Shown here piece after piece: positions 49,636 to 57,467 of a stretch of 64,000 nucleotides of DNA. The notes beneath the pieces were generated by a model that saw nothing but the letters and a program-made list of their open reading frames with translations, did no database searches and was not told the DNA's origin. Every line of letters starts with the position of its first letter. Position 1 is the stretch's first letter. Made by a program: the position numbers and the translations under genes. The stretch is from DAIOEK01 sp963708715 (GTDB lineage Bacteria; Chloroflexota; Anaerolineae; Anaerolineales; Anaerolineaceae), in NCBI GenBank assembly GCA_963708715.1, contig CAVPSU010000001.1, positions 1,240,001 to 1,304,000 on the forward strand, given 5' to 3'.

Positions 49636-50802
49636 CTAATGAGCAGAGATATACCCCATTGATGCCCGTTCAACCTTCTCCACGGGCAAGACATCTACCA
49701 AGTCGTACTTGCTATTTCCCAAACATAAATTTTCACCATATTCCACCACATGATATGGATCCTTAAAGGATCCGTGGAACCAGCTAAATGGATGACCATC
49801 CCGAGTGACAATCTCCATGACCGTCGGCAGATTTTCCTCAATGACAGGGTAGCTGGCAGTCATATCCAGTACGGACTGTTCGATCGCTATAATATCATCT
49901 GAGCCGAAGATCCCCACATCGGGCAATATCGGCATACTTGTAAACCCAAAACAATCACAGACAGGTGTCATAAATGTAGCCAGGCTCAAATAGATGGCTT
50001 TCCCGGGTTCGAAGGTTGAAAGAGTGATCGAGGCCGAGATGGCGCAGGCTTCTTGAAAAGCCTGAAAATTTACCGGATCGATTTTCAGGCTGCCGGGAGG
50101 TGCAACTTTCAGGCATCTTCCGCACTGGTTGCATTGCTCAATGTGCAGGTGCAATTCTCCGGGTTTTTTCTTATCTTCAACCAATGCTTCCTGAGGACAT
50201 GAATCTACAATTGCTTGCAAATCGGTTCCTTCCGGAACCAGTTCTTTAAAGAAATAAGGGTCGTAATGACATGTGTCGTGCATGGCAGACCGTGTTTCGC
50301 CTATCATGCAGCCGAGAGCAAGGTTTTTTATCGCACCCCCAAACCCACAACTGGGATGTCCTTTGATATGAGCAAAATCAATGAGAAAAGTCGCATCGTG
50401 AACCAATCCAGCCATTTTCCAGGTCTTGATATTTTTAAACGGCTTTTCAACCTCATAGAAGTACTTGTCTTTGATAGAAGCAGCCGGATAAATGGGACAA
50501 CCTAGAACTTCCTGTGTGTATCCTCGTGTTTCTGCACCTTCGATATCCCAGGTCACATCTGCGATAAATGGTTCCCCACCACCTTCTTTGACAGCCTGGA
50601 CAACCTTTCGCACAAATATTGGGTGGATGGTGGAGTACCCGATATTCGTCCCGGTGTGCATCTTGATCAGCACCCGCTCACCATTGACCCTTTCACGAAT
50701 ATGTAGGCGATCCAGAATCAGATCTAGTTTGGCGGGGAGTGTTTCCTTCGCATCGAGTCGCGCTTGATGAGCGGACCCAAAATATACAATGCTCTTTTCC
50801 AT
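49636..50802 (-). CDS. DUF362 domain protein with degenerate ferredoxin-like cluster
   Basis: A 388-residue DUF362 protein. Typical sequence includes VLIKMHTGTNIGYSTIHPIFVRKVV, FLIDFAHIKGHPSCGFGGAIKNLALG and IGETRSAMHD. The iron-sulfur region is incomplete: SCPQEAL and CNQCGRCLKVAPPGS supply four or five Cys, but the last Cys of the CxxCxxCxxxCP motif is Ala. ATG 50802 follows GGAGATC by five bases; TTG 50817 is less likely. Function is unknown, though the family is linked to anaerobic redox processes. It follows a small gene of unknown function by 23 bases. It converges with the small RNA locus. Confidence 0.85.
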   Translation of the reverse strand: MEKSIVYFGSAHQARLDAKETLPAKLDLILDRLHIRERVNGERVLIKMHTGTNIGYSTIHPIFVRKVVQAVKEGGGEPFIADVTWDIEGAETRGYTQEVLGCPIYPAASIKDKYFYEVEKPFKNIKTWKMAGLVHDATFLIDFAHIKGHPSCGFGGAIKNLALGCMIGETRSAMHDTCHYDPYFFKELVPEGTDLQAIVDSCPQEALVEDKKKPGELHLHIEQCNQCGRCLKVAPPGSLKIDPVNFQAFQEACAISASITLSTFEPGKAIYLSLATFMTPVCDCFGFTSMPILPDVGIFGSDDIIAIEQSVLDMTASYPVIEENLPTVMEIVTRDGHPFSWFHGSFKDPYHVVEYGENLCLGNSKYDLVDVLPVEKVERASMGYISAH

Positions 50803-50825
50803 TAAGATCTCCGTCAATCAGGGAT

Positions 50826-51149
50826 TTAAGACATCCAGTGAGCTATACCCGCCCATGCATATTCCAGATGAGAGGAAGGCGTTTTTCCCGCTTTCTTCTG
50901 AACTATCTGAAAAGCTCTCCACATCAATGGGTAGCCACCCATCCGGTCCAATAAATTGCCTATCTCGCGGCAGCGCCGGTGTCGGCACTGATTATCAAAA
51001 GCGCCTCCGGGTACTTCTGCAAGGTAGTCTTCTCGAATTCCGATCTGTACCAATTCTTTGATCAAAACATCCACCTCTCCTTTTTTTTCGCGGGTCAGGG
51101 AGATGGATTCATTGTCAATTCCCAGCAAACGTTTGATCAAATCCAACAT
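50826..51149 (-). CDS. Small protein of unknown function
   Basis: A 107-residue protein I do not recognise. It starts MLDLIKRLLGIDNESISLTR, has a helical middle, and a conserved-looking RHRRCREIGNLLDRMGGYPLMW stretch, then helices with LEYAWAGIAHWM. ATG 51149 lies ten bases after GGAGG, slightly long but good; the in-frame upstream start at 51194 is less likely. The R-R-C-R pattern and the Gly-Gly turn might bind a nucleotide or nucleic acid, but that is a guess. It is probably in an operon with the DUF362 gene 23 bases downstream. Confidence 0.6.
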   Translation of the reverse strand: MLDLIKRLLGIDNESISLTREKKGEVDVLIKELVQIGIREDYLAEVPGGAFDNQCRHRRCREIGNLLDRMGGYPLMWRAFQIVQKKAGKTPSSHLEYAWAGIAHWMS

Positions 51150-51224
51150 AGTATACGGTCCTCCAGGAATGTAGAGTAAGCAGATTTGTTCCAAAAAAAG
51201 TATTTCTATTTGAGATTCGGACTT

Positions 51225-52097
51225 CTAATTATCGCCCAATTCCAAATCCAATAATTCTCGAATTCTTGGTAATACTCGCTCTGCTGTTTCCTCCCCGATA
51301 TCAATAATTTCCTGTGCCCTGGGGAAACTCAACAAAACATTAATATCTTTCCCTAATGGCACCCGTATATAAAGATCGGGCGGATACGCAGCCAGATTGA
51401 TCTCAGTTATCCGTGACGTCATAACAATTTCGGACCAGAGAAGATCCATAAAATATTCTGGTACGGGAAGCGGCCAACGTTGTTTATTCTCCGAATGCTG
51501 CCACGGCGTATCGGATCGTGGATCCAATTGTACATCGATGGCAATCACTTTTTGAGCACCGATCTGATACGCCAGATCAACGGGCAGATTATTAACCACT
51601 CCTCCATCAACTAATCGCATCGGTGGAATTTCAATGGGAGGAAAGACGCCTGGAATAGACGCGGATGCCATTACGGCGGTCAGAACAGAGCCTTCTGAAA
51701 TAGCGATCCCTCAACTCTGTACCAGATCTGTTGCACACACGGAGAGTGGAATCTTCAATTCGCTAAATAACATCCCCGTAGGTATCAATTGGGTCAGGTA
51801 TTCCTTTACTTTTGTTTGATTAATCAACCCGCGGAATGGTGGCGTGAGATGGACCATCTTCACCAGGTTGGCTGTATGTGAGTATTTGAGCGCTTCCTCT
51901 TCGATCTCCTTACCGGTCATCCCGGAGGCGTAAGCGGCTGCGATGATCGCTCCCATACTGGTTCCACTCAAATAACCGGGTTTGATATTCTCCCGATCGA
52001 GCACTTTTAATAATCCGATATGGGCAAAACCCCTGGCTCCTCCCCCGCTCAGTGCAAGGCCAAATTTGACTTTTTTTCTCTTGATTTGATCCACCAT
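51225..52097 (-). pseudogene. Patatin-like phospholipase interrupted by an in-frame TGA
   Basis: Codons 1-128 from ATG 52097 (GGAGG six bases upstream) give the patatin fold: LALSGGGARGFAHIG (oxyanion hole) and YLSGTSMGAII (nucleophile Ser). Codon 129 is TGA (51713-51711). The same frame goes on through GIAISEGSVLTAV and MASASIPGVFPP to RLVDGGVVNNLPVD (catalytic Asp) and ends at 51225, with no other lesion. The normal length would be 290 residues. The gene is otherwise complete, which suggests a recent nonsense change, a sequencing error, or readthrough. No selenocysteine element is evident after the TGA, and other genes use TGA as stop. Confidence 0.85.
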
Positions 52098-52121
52098 AGA
52101 ATTCCTCCTCAGATGGTACAC

Positions 52122-52313
52122 GAAGGCAATCTTTGTATTCTTTATACCATAGCTTCCAGATAATCAAACCCGCACTGGATCTAAATTGGATGGCCAGGTG
52201 GTTGAAGGAAATCTGGCTCGAAACCATCCTGCAGGAATCCATCCTGTTACGATCCTCTGGAGCAACTAATTAGCCCAGGCTGCGTAGATTAAGGGAAAGG
52301 AGACATCATTCAA
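52122..52313. other. Gap between the patatin and PspC genes
   Basis: 192 bases with no gene or terminator seen. It contains the direct repeat CATCC separated by AATC-type sequence near 52224-52240. It should hold both divergent promoters; none is convincing. Confidence 0.3.
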
Positions 52314-52499
52314 ATGGAACCTAAAAAACTACGCCGCAGTACTGCCGACCGGGTATTGGGTGGTGTTTGCGCAGGTATTGCTGATTATTATGGGCTAGAT
52401 CCAGTATTGGTTCGAGTTGCTTTTGTCTTGCTCGCATTCCTTGGAGGACCCGGCATCCTGCTTTATCTCATCCTGCTACTCGTCATACCGGAAGCCTAA
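52314..52499 (+). CDS. PspC domain membrane protein
   Basis: A 61-residue minimal PspC domain. KLRRSTADRVLGGVCAGIADYYGLDPVLVR is the signature, followed by one helix (VAFVLLAFLGGPGILLYLILLLVIPEA). PspC domain proteins sense membrane stress, and the one-helix versions are common, with unknown roles, in Chloroflexota, Actinobacteria and Bacteroidota. GGAGA lies nine bases before ATG 52314. It stands alone and is followed by a hairpin at 52528. Confidence 0.92.
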   Translation: MEPKKLRRSTADRVLGGVCAGIADYYGLDPVLVRVAFVLLAFLGGPGILLYLILLLVIPEA

Positions 52500-52527
52500 C
52501 TCACTGCTCTTGTTGGAATAAAATAAT

Positions 52528-52566
52528 GGCTTATGATCCGAACGGATCCGTAAGCCAAAATTGTTT
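52528..52566. terminator. Terminator-like hairpin between convergent genes
   Basis: GGCTTA (52528-52533) pairs with TAAGCC (52551-52556), with an inner ATCCG/CGGAT stem. Plus-strand tail AAAATTGTTT; minus-strand tail ATTATTTTATT. It may serve both the PspC and the carboxymuconolactone-decarboxylase-like gene. Confidence 0.7.
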
Positions 52567-52577
52567 AGTAATCTATA

Positions 52578-52934
52578 TCACGACTCCGTCGGAGATTGTC
52601 TGGCAAAGTCCAACGTCTCCACAGCATGCCTTAGGTGAGGTATGACGATGCTCCCGCCGACAATCAGTCCCACATTGAAGGCGTCGTAAAGCTCCTCGTC
52701 ACTCCATCCGACTTTCACGCACTCCAGGATGTGGTAATCAATGCAGTCATTGCAGCGCAGAACCATTGAGGCGACCAATCCTAGCAACTCTTTGGTCTTT
52801 TCATCCAACGCGCCAGTTTGGTATGCCTGCGTATCCAGATTAAAGAAGCGTTTGATACCAAGATGGTCGATCTCCAAAATCCGTTCGTTCATCTTTTGCC
52901 GGTAAGCAGTAAAATCATCTACTCGATTGGACAT
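52578..52934 (-). CDS. Carboxymuconolactone decarboxylase/AhpD-like protein
   Basis: A 118-residue helical protein of the CMD/AhpD family. KELLGLVASMVLRCNDCIDYHILECVKVGWSDEELYDAFNVGLIV carries the CxxCxxxH redox motif of AhpD-like members, so a thiol peroxidase-type role is more likely than lactone decarboxylation. The protein should form oligomers. AGAGG lies eight bases before ATG 52934. The gene stands in a run of small minus-strand genes, with 115 bases to its upstream neighbour. Confidence 0.87.
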   Translation of the reverse strand: MSNRVDDFTAYRQKMNERILEIDHLGIKRFFNLDTQAYQTGALDEKTKELLGLVASMVLRCNDCIDYHILECVKVGWSDEELYDAFNVGLIVGGSIVIPHLRHAVETLDFARQSPTES

Positions 52935-53049
52935 GGGTTAGCCTCTACTGATCTAGGGAATTTTGCGAAAGATGGGAATCGCTGATTCTTACGCTGCGCA
53001 TTTCGTTGGAATTCACCGCCAACAGTTCGGTTGGTTGACCAACATCCGT

Positions 53050-53736
53050 TTATTCTGTCACAAGCTCCGGCGGTAAGTGATCCACTCGGTTGATATAGAC
53101 AGCGGTTGGACCTTCTTCATCGATTTCGAATAAAGAAAGGCTCGTGTTATAGATGGTAAAAAGGGTGTTGATCGGGCGGACCTGTCCAAATAGTGCCCAG
53201 AGGAAATAATTAAAAAAACCATAATGGGAGAAGATGGCCACATGATCCGTCGGGTCGGGATGATTTGCGAGAAGCCAATCCACTATTCTCCGGGCGCGGA
53301 TGGGACGTTCAGGCTGAGGTTCAAATGCACGGTTATACCAGCCATTTCCATCCATTTGCTCCGGCAGAATCAGATCTGGAAACACCTCGTTGAACTCCAT
53401 CCGATTTCTTCCTGGTTGACTGATGGGTTCTCCGGTATCTTCGTCTTCGAGATAAAGCCCACCCGACTCATGCAGGTCGATCTCTCCCCGGAGTGGTAAT
53501 CCAAGCGCATCAGCCACCGGAATGGCAGTGATGATCGCTCTCTGCATCAGACTGGTATACACGTGGGTCAATTTGAACTGGTCTGCTCGCTGTGCCAGGT
53601 ATGATGCGAGAAAGTGTGTTTGAGATTCTCCGATCGCCGTTAATTCAGGATCCGATACCCTGCCATACCGCCCACCGGTGTTCAGGAAAAGGGCGTTATT
53701 TTGAGATTGAGCATGGCGGATGAAATAGATCTGCAT
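53050..53736 (-). CDS. Histidine phosphatase family protein
   Basis: A 228-residue branch-1 histidine phosphatase. IYFIRHAQSQNNALF is the RHG-type motif (RHA here) holding the phosphorylated His; VYTSLMQRAIITAIPVADAL gives the second Arg; LHESGGLYLED the acid region; and DHVAIFSHYGFFNYFLWAL the second His. The substrate is unknown and could be a sugar phosphate or a signalling nucleotide. It begins eight bases after the preceding small gene ends and probably shares its transcript. No strong ribosome-binding site is seen. Confidence 0.88.
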   Translation of the reverse strand: MQIYFIRHAQSQNNALFLNTGGRYGRVSDPELTAIGESQTHFLASYLAQRADQFKLTHVYTSLMQRAIITAIPVADALGLPLRGEIDLHESGGLYLEDEDTGEPISQPGRNRMEFNEVFPDLILPEQMDGNGWYNRAFEPQPERPIRARRIVDWLLANHPDPTDHVAIFSHYGFFNYFLWALFGQVRPINTLFTIYNTSLSLFEIDEEGPTAVYINRVDHLPPELVTE

Positions 53737-53744
53737 GACGACAA

Positions 53745-54041
53745 CTATTTGGCAAGTGTTTGAATGGATTCCTTTACCTTCTCCAACAGATCTTCATACG
53801 GTTTGAGGCGGGTGCTCTTTTCATCTTCCAGACGTTTCTCACCTTCAGCGCGCTCTCGTCCGCCTTTATTGGATGTTCGTCCGATCTGAGAGGTGGATCT
53901 CCCCATATATTGAAACTGTAATGCTCTTAGGTCCATCTGGAGAGATGCTTCCAAGGACATCAATTTCTCTGCGGATGGTTTCCCCGCGTCATCTGTAAGC
54001 GCCTGATCCAATTCGTGCTGATATTGTATAGGGGTTTTCAT
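53745..54041 (-). CDS. Small coiled-coil protein of unknown function
   Basis: A 98-residue, highly charged, helical protein without a recognised family. It has PIQYQHELDQALTDDAGKP, a central LEASLQMDLRALQFQYMGR and a basic/acidic repeat (GGRERAEGEKRLEDEKSTRLK) near the middle, typical of a coiled coil. ATG 54041 has AGGAG eight bases upstream; the longer open frame to 54089 is not needed. It lies eight bases before the histidine phosphatase gene. Nothing in it points to a function. Confidence 0.6.
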   Translation of the reverse strand: MKTPIQYQHELDQALTDDAGKPSAEKLMSLEASLQMDLRALQFQYMGRSTSQIGRTSNKGGRERAEGEKRLEDEKSTRLKPYEDLLEKVKESIQTLAK

Positions 54042-54173
54042 ATATTCTCCTGTCACACAAATCCCTTCAACAATGATCGGGGATAGCAAGGGTAGATATC
54101 TCTATTATAAATGGATTGTATTAGTAATGGTGTTCCTGCCTGCATGGTTGCACGTCACACGAATCAGTTCATG

Positions 54174-55139
54174 TCAATGATGAGTTGCTGCTCTGACCAT
54201 TTCACTCAGTAATGCTCCATATTCCTTATGAAGACAGAACACCTCTACTTTGCTCTCAAAACTGGTCAAACAAAGAAGGGTTGATGCGTCTTGTGGCTTA
54301 CTTTCTTTGAGCCGCAAACCAAACCTGGAATACCGCTTGCAAATATCGGGTACCTCGGAGAGGTCATTTCCAAAAAAGAAAAGCGCTTTCAATCCATGGC
54401 ACGAGGCAGCCATACTACCGATTGCCTTTACCAGGAAATTCCTTCTCATGCCCTCTGGCGATGGGACAGATTGCCAACCACTGTGTTCGCATAGCTCAGT
54501 TCGGATATTTGCCATAGTCATGCCAGATGATGCCAGCATTACCAGCAGACCTGGATCTATCATCCCGCAGGTTGTCTTACCGGGCAATCCATCCAAAGGA
54601 CTGTATCCGGTGGTTGTGTCCACCACTTTTCCATCCAAGAAACCAGCAAGAGTTGGTCTATCCTGCAGATGAACGGTTATCAATGGGCCATTTTTCGCTT
54701 GTTCCTTAATCTGGTGGAAAGCCCAGGCATGGGCTAATCCGTCATTCCCATACCGCGGATACTGCTGCGACAAATCGTACGGTAGGGCATAGGATCGGAT
54801 ATTTTCAGGAAGGTCCACGAAGAGATAATCGTCGAAAGCGACCTGGACGGGTTGCTGTTCAACCATTGGCAACAAACCTTCGATCATCTCAAACGCCAGC
54901 TTATTCCATTCCGGTAAAAATGAGAGGCTGGCTTCCAACTTTTTCGCAAGCCGCCTGGTTAGCGGTTCGACACTTGAAGAAGGGATCGACCCGGCACAGG
55001 GGTAGATCACGGTGATGGCTTCTTTGGTTGGAAAAACAACCAAATCTGTGAGGCATTCTGATGCAGAAGAAAATTTTACTGGGGTCATAATGTCGCTTTG
55101 GACGATCACGTGTTTGGGGTCAAATTGGAGAATTATCAT
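54174..55139 (-). CDS. Degenerate acetate kinase-like paralogue
   Basis: A 321-residue protein of the acetokinase fold. VDTTTGYSPLDGLPGKTTCGMIDPGLLVML lines up with the AckA signature of the gene upstream (IDTTMGFTPLAGLMMSTRTGDLDP), but the catalytic Arg is Cys. The N-terminal NxGSSS phosphate loop is absent (IILQFDPKHVIVQ instead), and the PTDEEL C-terminal motif is missing. KALFFFGNDLSE aligns with the DALIFTDDIGA region. It is unlikely to be a kinase itself; a regulatory or heterodimer partner is possible. It overlaps the ackA stop by four bases (ATGA), so the two are made together. Confidence 0.6.
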   Translation of the reverse strand: MIILQFDPKHVIVQSDIMTPVKFSSASECLTDLVVFPTKEAITVIYPCAGSIPSSSVEPLTRRLAKKLEASLSFLPEWNKLAFEMIEGLLPMVEQQPVQVAFDDYLFVDLPENIRSYALPYDLSQQYPRYGNDGLAHAWAFHQIKEQAKNGPLITVHLQDRPTLAGFLDGKVVDTTTGYSPLDGLPGKTTCGMIDPGLLVMLASSGMTMANIRTELCEHSGWQSVPSPEGMRRNFLVKAIGSMAASCHGLKALFFFGNDLSEVPDICKRYSRFGLRLKESKPQDASTLLCLTSFESKVEVFCLHKEYGALLSEMVRAATHH

Positions 55140-56347
55140 TCTATTCTCCCCTCAACCAGAGCCCAACCTTCTTCTGCAATGACCAGTTCTTCATCCGTGG
55201 GCATACATAGGATTTTCGCAAGGCTGTCGTTGGCATTGATTAAGTTGATCTGTTTCGGGTCTGCTTTTCGGTTTAGAAACTCATCCAGAATAATCCCGCA
55301 CCATTCCAACCCCTGACAGGATGCATTACGCACGCGGTCATTCTGGGCACCGATATCATCTGTGAAGATCAACGCATCGACTCCGCCCAATTCCGCAGCC
55401 AGAGAGCCAATGGTTTTCCTCAAGCGGGATGTATACATTTCAAAAGCCAGCCTGGCTCGCTTATCCTGTTTTTCATCCATTGCCAGGAGGATATCACGCA
55501 TATCGCTGGAAAATCCACTGATACCCAGCAATCCGCTCTTCTTATTAAGCAAAGCATCCAATCCATCCGGTGATAAGTGCAAATCTTCCATCAGGCGCAG
55601 AACCAGCCATGGATCCAGATCACCGGTGCGGGTGCTCATCATTAGCCCAGCCAGAGGCGTGAAACCCATGGTTGTGTCTATGCTCCTTCCATGCAGGATA
55701 GCAGCAGCACTCGAACCACCGGTGCCCAGGTGACAGGCTATTATCTTCAACTCGGCCGGATCTCGCCGTAGGAATTCCGCTGCGCGGCGGGTAACGTATT
55801 TATAAGACAGGCCATGAAAGCCATATTTTCGAACTCCGAATTGGTTGATCATCTCTTCCGACAGCAGGTATCGGTAAGAATCTTCTGGCAAACTGGCGTG
55901 GAAAGCTGTGTCAAAGGTCAGAAATTCAGGTAGACCCGGATGCTCTACCTGGCATTCTTCGATCACGCTCATCGAGTTTGGGTTGTGGATGGACGCCAAC
56001 GGCAGACAAGCACGCAGATCTAATTCATTTTCCGGCGTCAACCAGGTTGATCTTTGGAAGACCTTGCCCCCATGCACAAAACGGTGACCAATTACTTCAA
56101 ACTCGACTTGTTGTTCCCTCAGAAATGCAAGGATTAGTTGTGCTGCTATACGATGGGTAGGGATGGGAGTCACAAGCCGCAGGTACTGACCCTGCAAATG
56201 ATGCTCCAGAAAGGACGGCTCACTACCTGATACACCCACCCTATGTGCTTTACCAAAACCAATCACCGAAAGTGAATTATCATTTGTACTGAAGATTTTG
56301 TAATTTAATGAACTGCTTCCGCAGTTGAAGACCACTATTTGCATCAT
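55136..56347 (-). CDS. ackA: Acetate kinase
   Basis: A 403-residue acetate/propionate kinase. VFNCGSSSLNYKIF has the NxGSSS loop; GHRFVHGG the substrate Arg; FDTAFHASLPEDSYRYLL the catalytic Asp; YGFHGLSYKYVT the His; and STRTGDLDP the catalytic Arg, with MPTDEELVIAEE near the end. One position is unusual: the nucleotide motif HLGNGAS reads HLGTGGSS, losing the Asn. Length is normal. AGAGGGA precedes ATG 56347. No phosphotransacetylase gene lies beside it. It makes ATP and acetate in fermentation, as expected for an anaerobic chemoheterotroph. A degenerate paralogue follows in the same transcript. Confidence 0.9.
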   Translation of the reverse strand: MMQIVVFNCGSSSLNYKIFSTNDNSLSVIGFGKAHRVGVSGSEPSFLEHHLQGQYLRLVTPIPTHRIAAQLILAFLREQQVEFEVIGHRFVHGGKVFQRSTWLTPENELDLRACLPLASIHNPNSMSVIEECQVEHPGLPEFLTFDTAFHASLPEDSYRYLLSEEMINQFGVRKYGFHGLSYKYVTRRAAEFLRRDPAELKIIACHLGTGGSSAAAILHGRSIDTTMGFTPLAGLMMSTRTGDLDPWLVLRLMEDLHLSPDGLDALLNKKSGLLGISGFSSDMRDILLAMDEKQDKRARLAFEMYTSRLRKTIGSLAAELGGVDALIFTDDIGAQNDRVRNASCQGLEWCGIILDEFLNRKADPKQINLINANDSLAKILCMPTDEELVIAEEGWALVEGRIE

Positions 56348-56497
56348 TTCCCTCTTACCTGTTATCCTAACACCGCCACCTCAGCGAGACAATGCCTATC
56401 CATGTGATACTCTTCCTCAATTCAGAGATAATTGTCGTAAATACATGTACACTTGGGATGAAGGACCTGGATTTATACCTACGGGGAGGATCAGCGT

Positions 56498-57398
56498 ATG
56501 CGTAAAGCGGTCAGTATCAGTTTGGGAAGCTCTGAACGGGATAAGGAAGTGACTGTGGTTTTAAATGGGGTGGAGGTGAATATTCACCGCATAGGAACCG
56601 ATGGGGATGTCGCGAAAGCCAGGCAATTGTTCACTGAATTGGACGGCAAGGTTGACTGTCTGAGCGTAGGCGGGGTTGACCTGTACCTTCCGCTGGGCGA
56701 TAGGGAGTATCCGCTTTACGCTGCTCTCGACCTGGTTAAGGGCGTCAAAACAACTCCGGTGGTGGATGGTCGTGGATTGAAACACACCCTCGAACGGAGG
56801 GTATTTGAACTGGCCAAATCCATGCTGCCGGAAATTCCCCGTTTTAAGCAGGCATTCATCCCGGTGGTGGTGGACCGGCCTGGGTTGGGGGAAGCTGCCA
56901 GCGAAGTGAGCGAACGAGTAATCATCGGCGATCTGATGGTCGCGCTCGGAATCCCCATCCCCATTTATGGTATGAGGTCTTATGCGAAAGTGGCTAAGTG
57001 GATGTTGCCTGTGGTGAGCCACTTTCCAATGCGTATGTTATTTTACGGAAGCAATAAGAATGAAGTATTAAAACCTAAATTCGTAAAATTCTGGGAAGAA
57101 TCCGATCTTCTGGCTGGAGACTTCCTGTTTATGCGGAAATATGTCCCTTATGATCTGGCAGGAAAATGGGTTGTTACCAACACCACTACGGAAAAGAATG
57201 TGGAATTCCTGCGTGAGCGGGGAGTCAAGATGTTGATCACAACCACGCCGCGTTACGAAGGCCGCTCGTTTCGGCACAAATATGATGGAAGCCGCGCTGA
57301 CCGCTTATGCCGGTCTGGGACGGGTGCTGACAAAAGCGGAGCTAAATCAACTTATCGATGAATTGAAATTGGAACCTTGTGTGCAAGTACTAAACTGA
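56498..57398 (+). pseudogene. Quinate 5-dehydrogenase-like gene with a 3' frameshift
   Basis: ATG 56498 follows GGGGAGGA and opens SISLGSSERDKEVTVVLNG and RIGTDGD, the start of proteins annotated as quinate 5-dehydrogenase in Chloroflexota and Firmicutes. The frame is good to EGRSF at 57271, then drifts into RHKYDGSRADRLC. Dropping one T from the TTT at 57269-57271 restores FGTNMMEAALTAYAGLGRVLTKAEL and ends at TGA 57396-57398, giving a normal C-terminus of about 300 residues. It is a single one-base insertion in a T run, so either a recent mutation or a read error. Whether the family is really a dehydrogenase is unproven. Confidence 0.75.
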
Positions 57399-57467
57399 GA
57401 GAACCGAAACCGGGGACCCGAAATCGGTAATCCACACTCTGGTCTCTGATCACAAGTCTCGCGTCAG
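57399..57467. repeat. Seven-base-period array filling the intergenic gap
   Basis: Starting immediately after TGA 57396-57398: GAGAACC, GAAACCG, GGGACCC, GAAATCG, GTAATCC, ACACTCT, GGTCTCT, GATCACA, AGTCTCG and a partial unit. It fills the 69-base gap to the stop of the GTPase gene. The first five units are in the A-rich orientation and the next four in the T-rich orientation seen at 28204. Confidence 0.7.

Noticed and set aside
51711..51713. Selenocysteine or reassigned UGA in the patatin gene
   Set aside because: No selenocysteine hairpin follows, patatins do not use a Cys there as far as I know, and TGA ends several other genes in this window.
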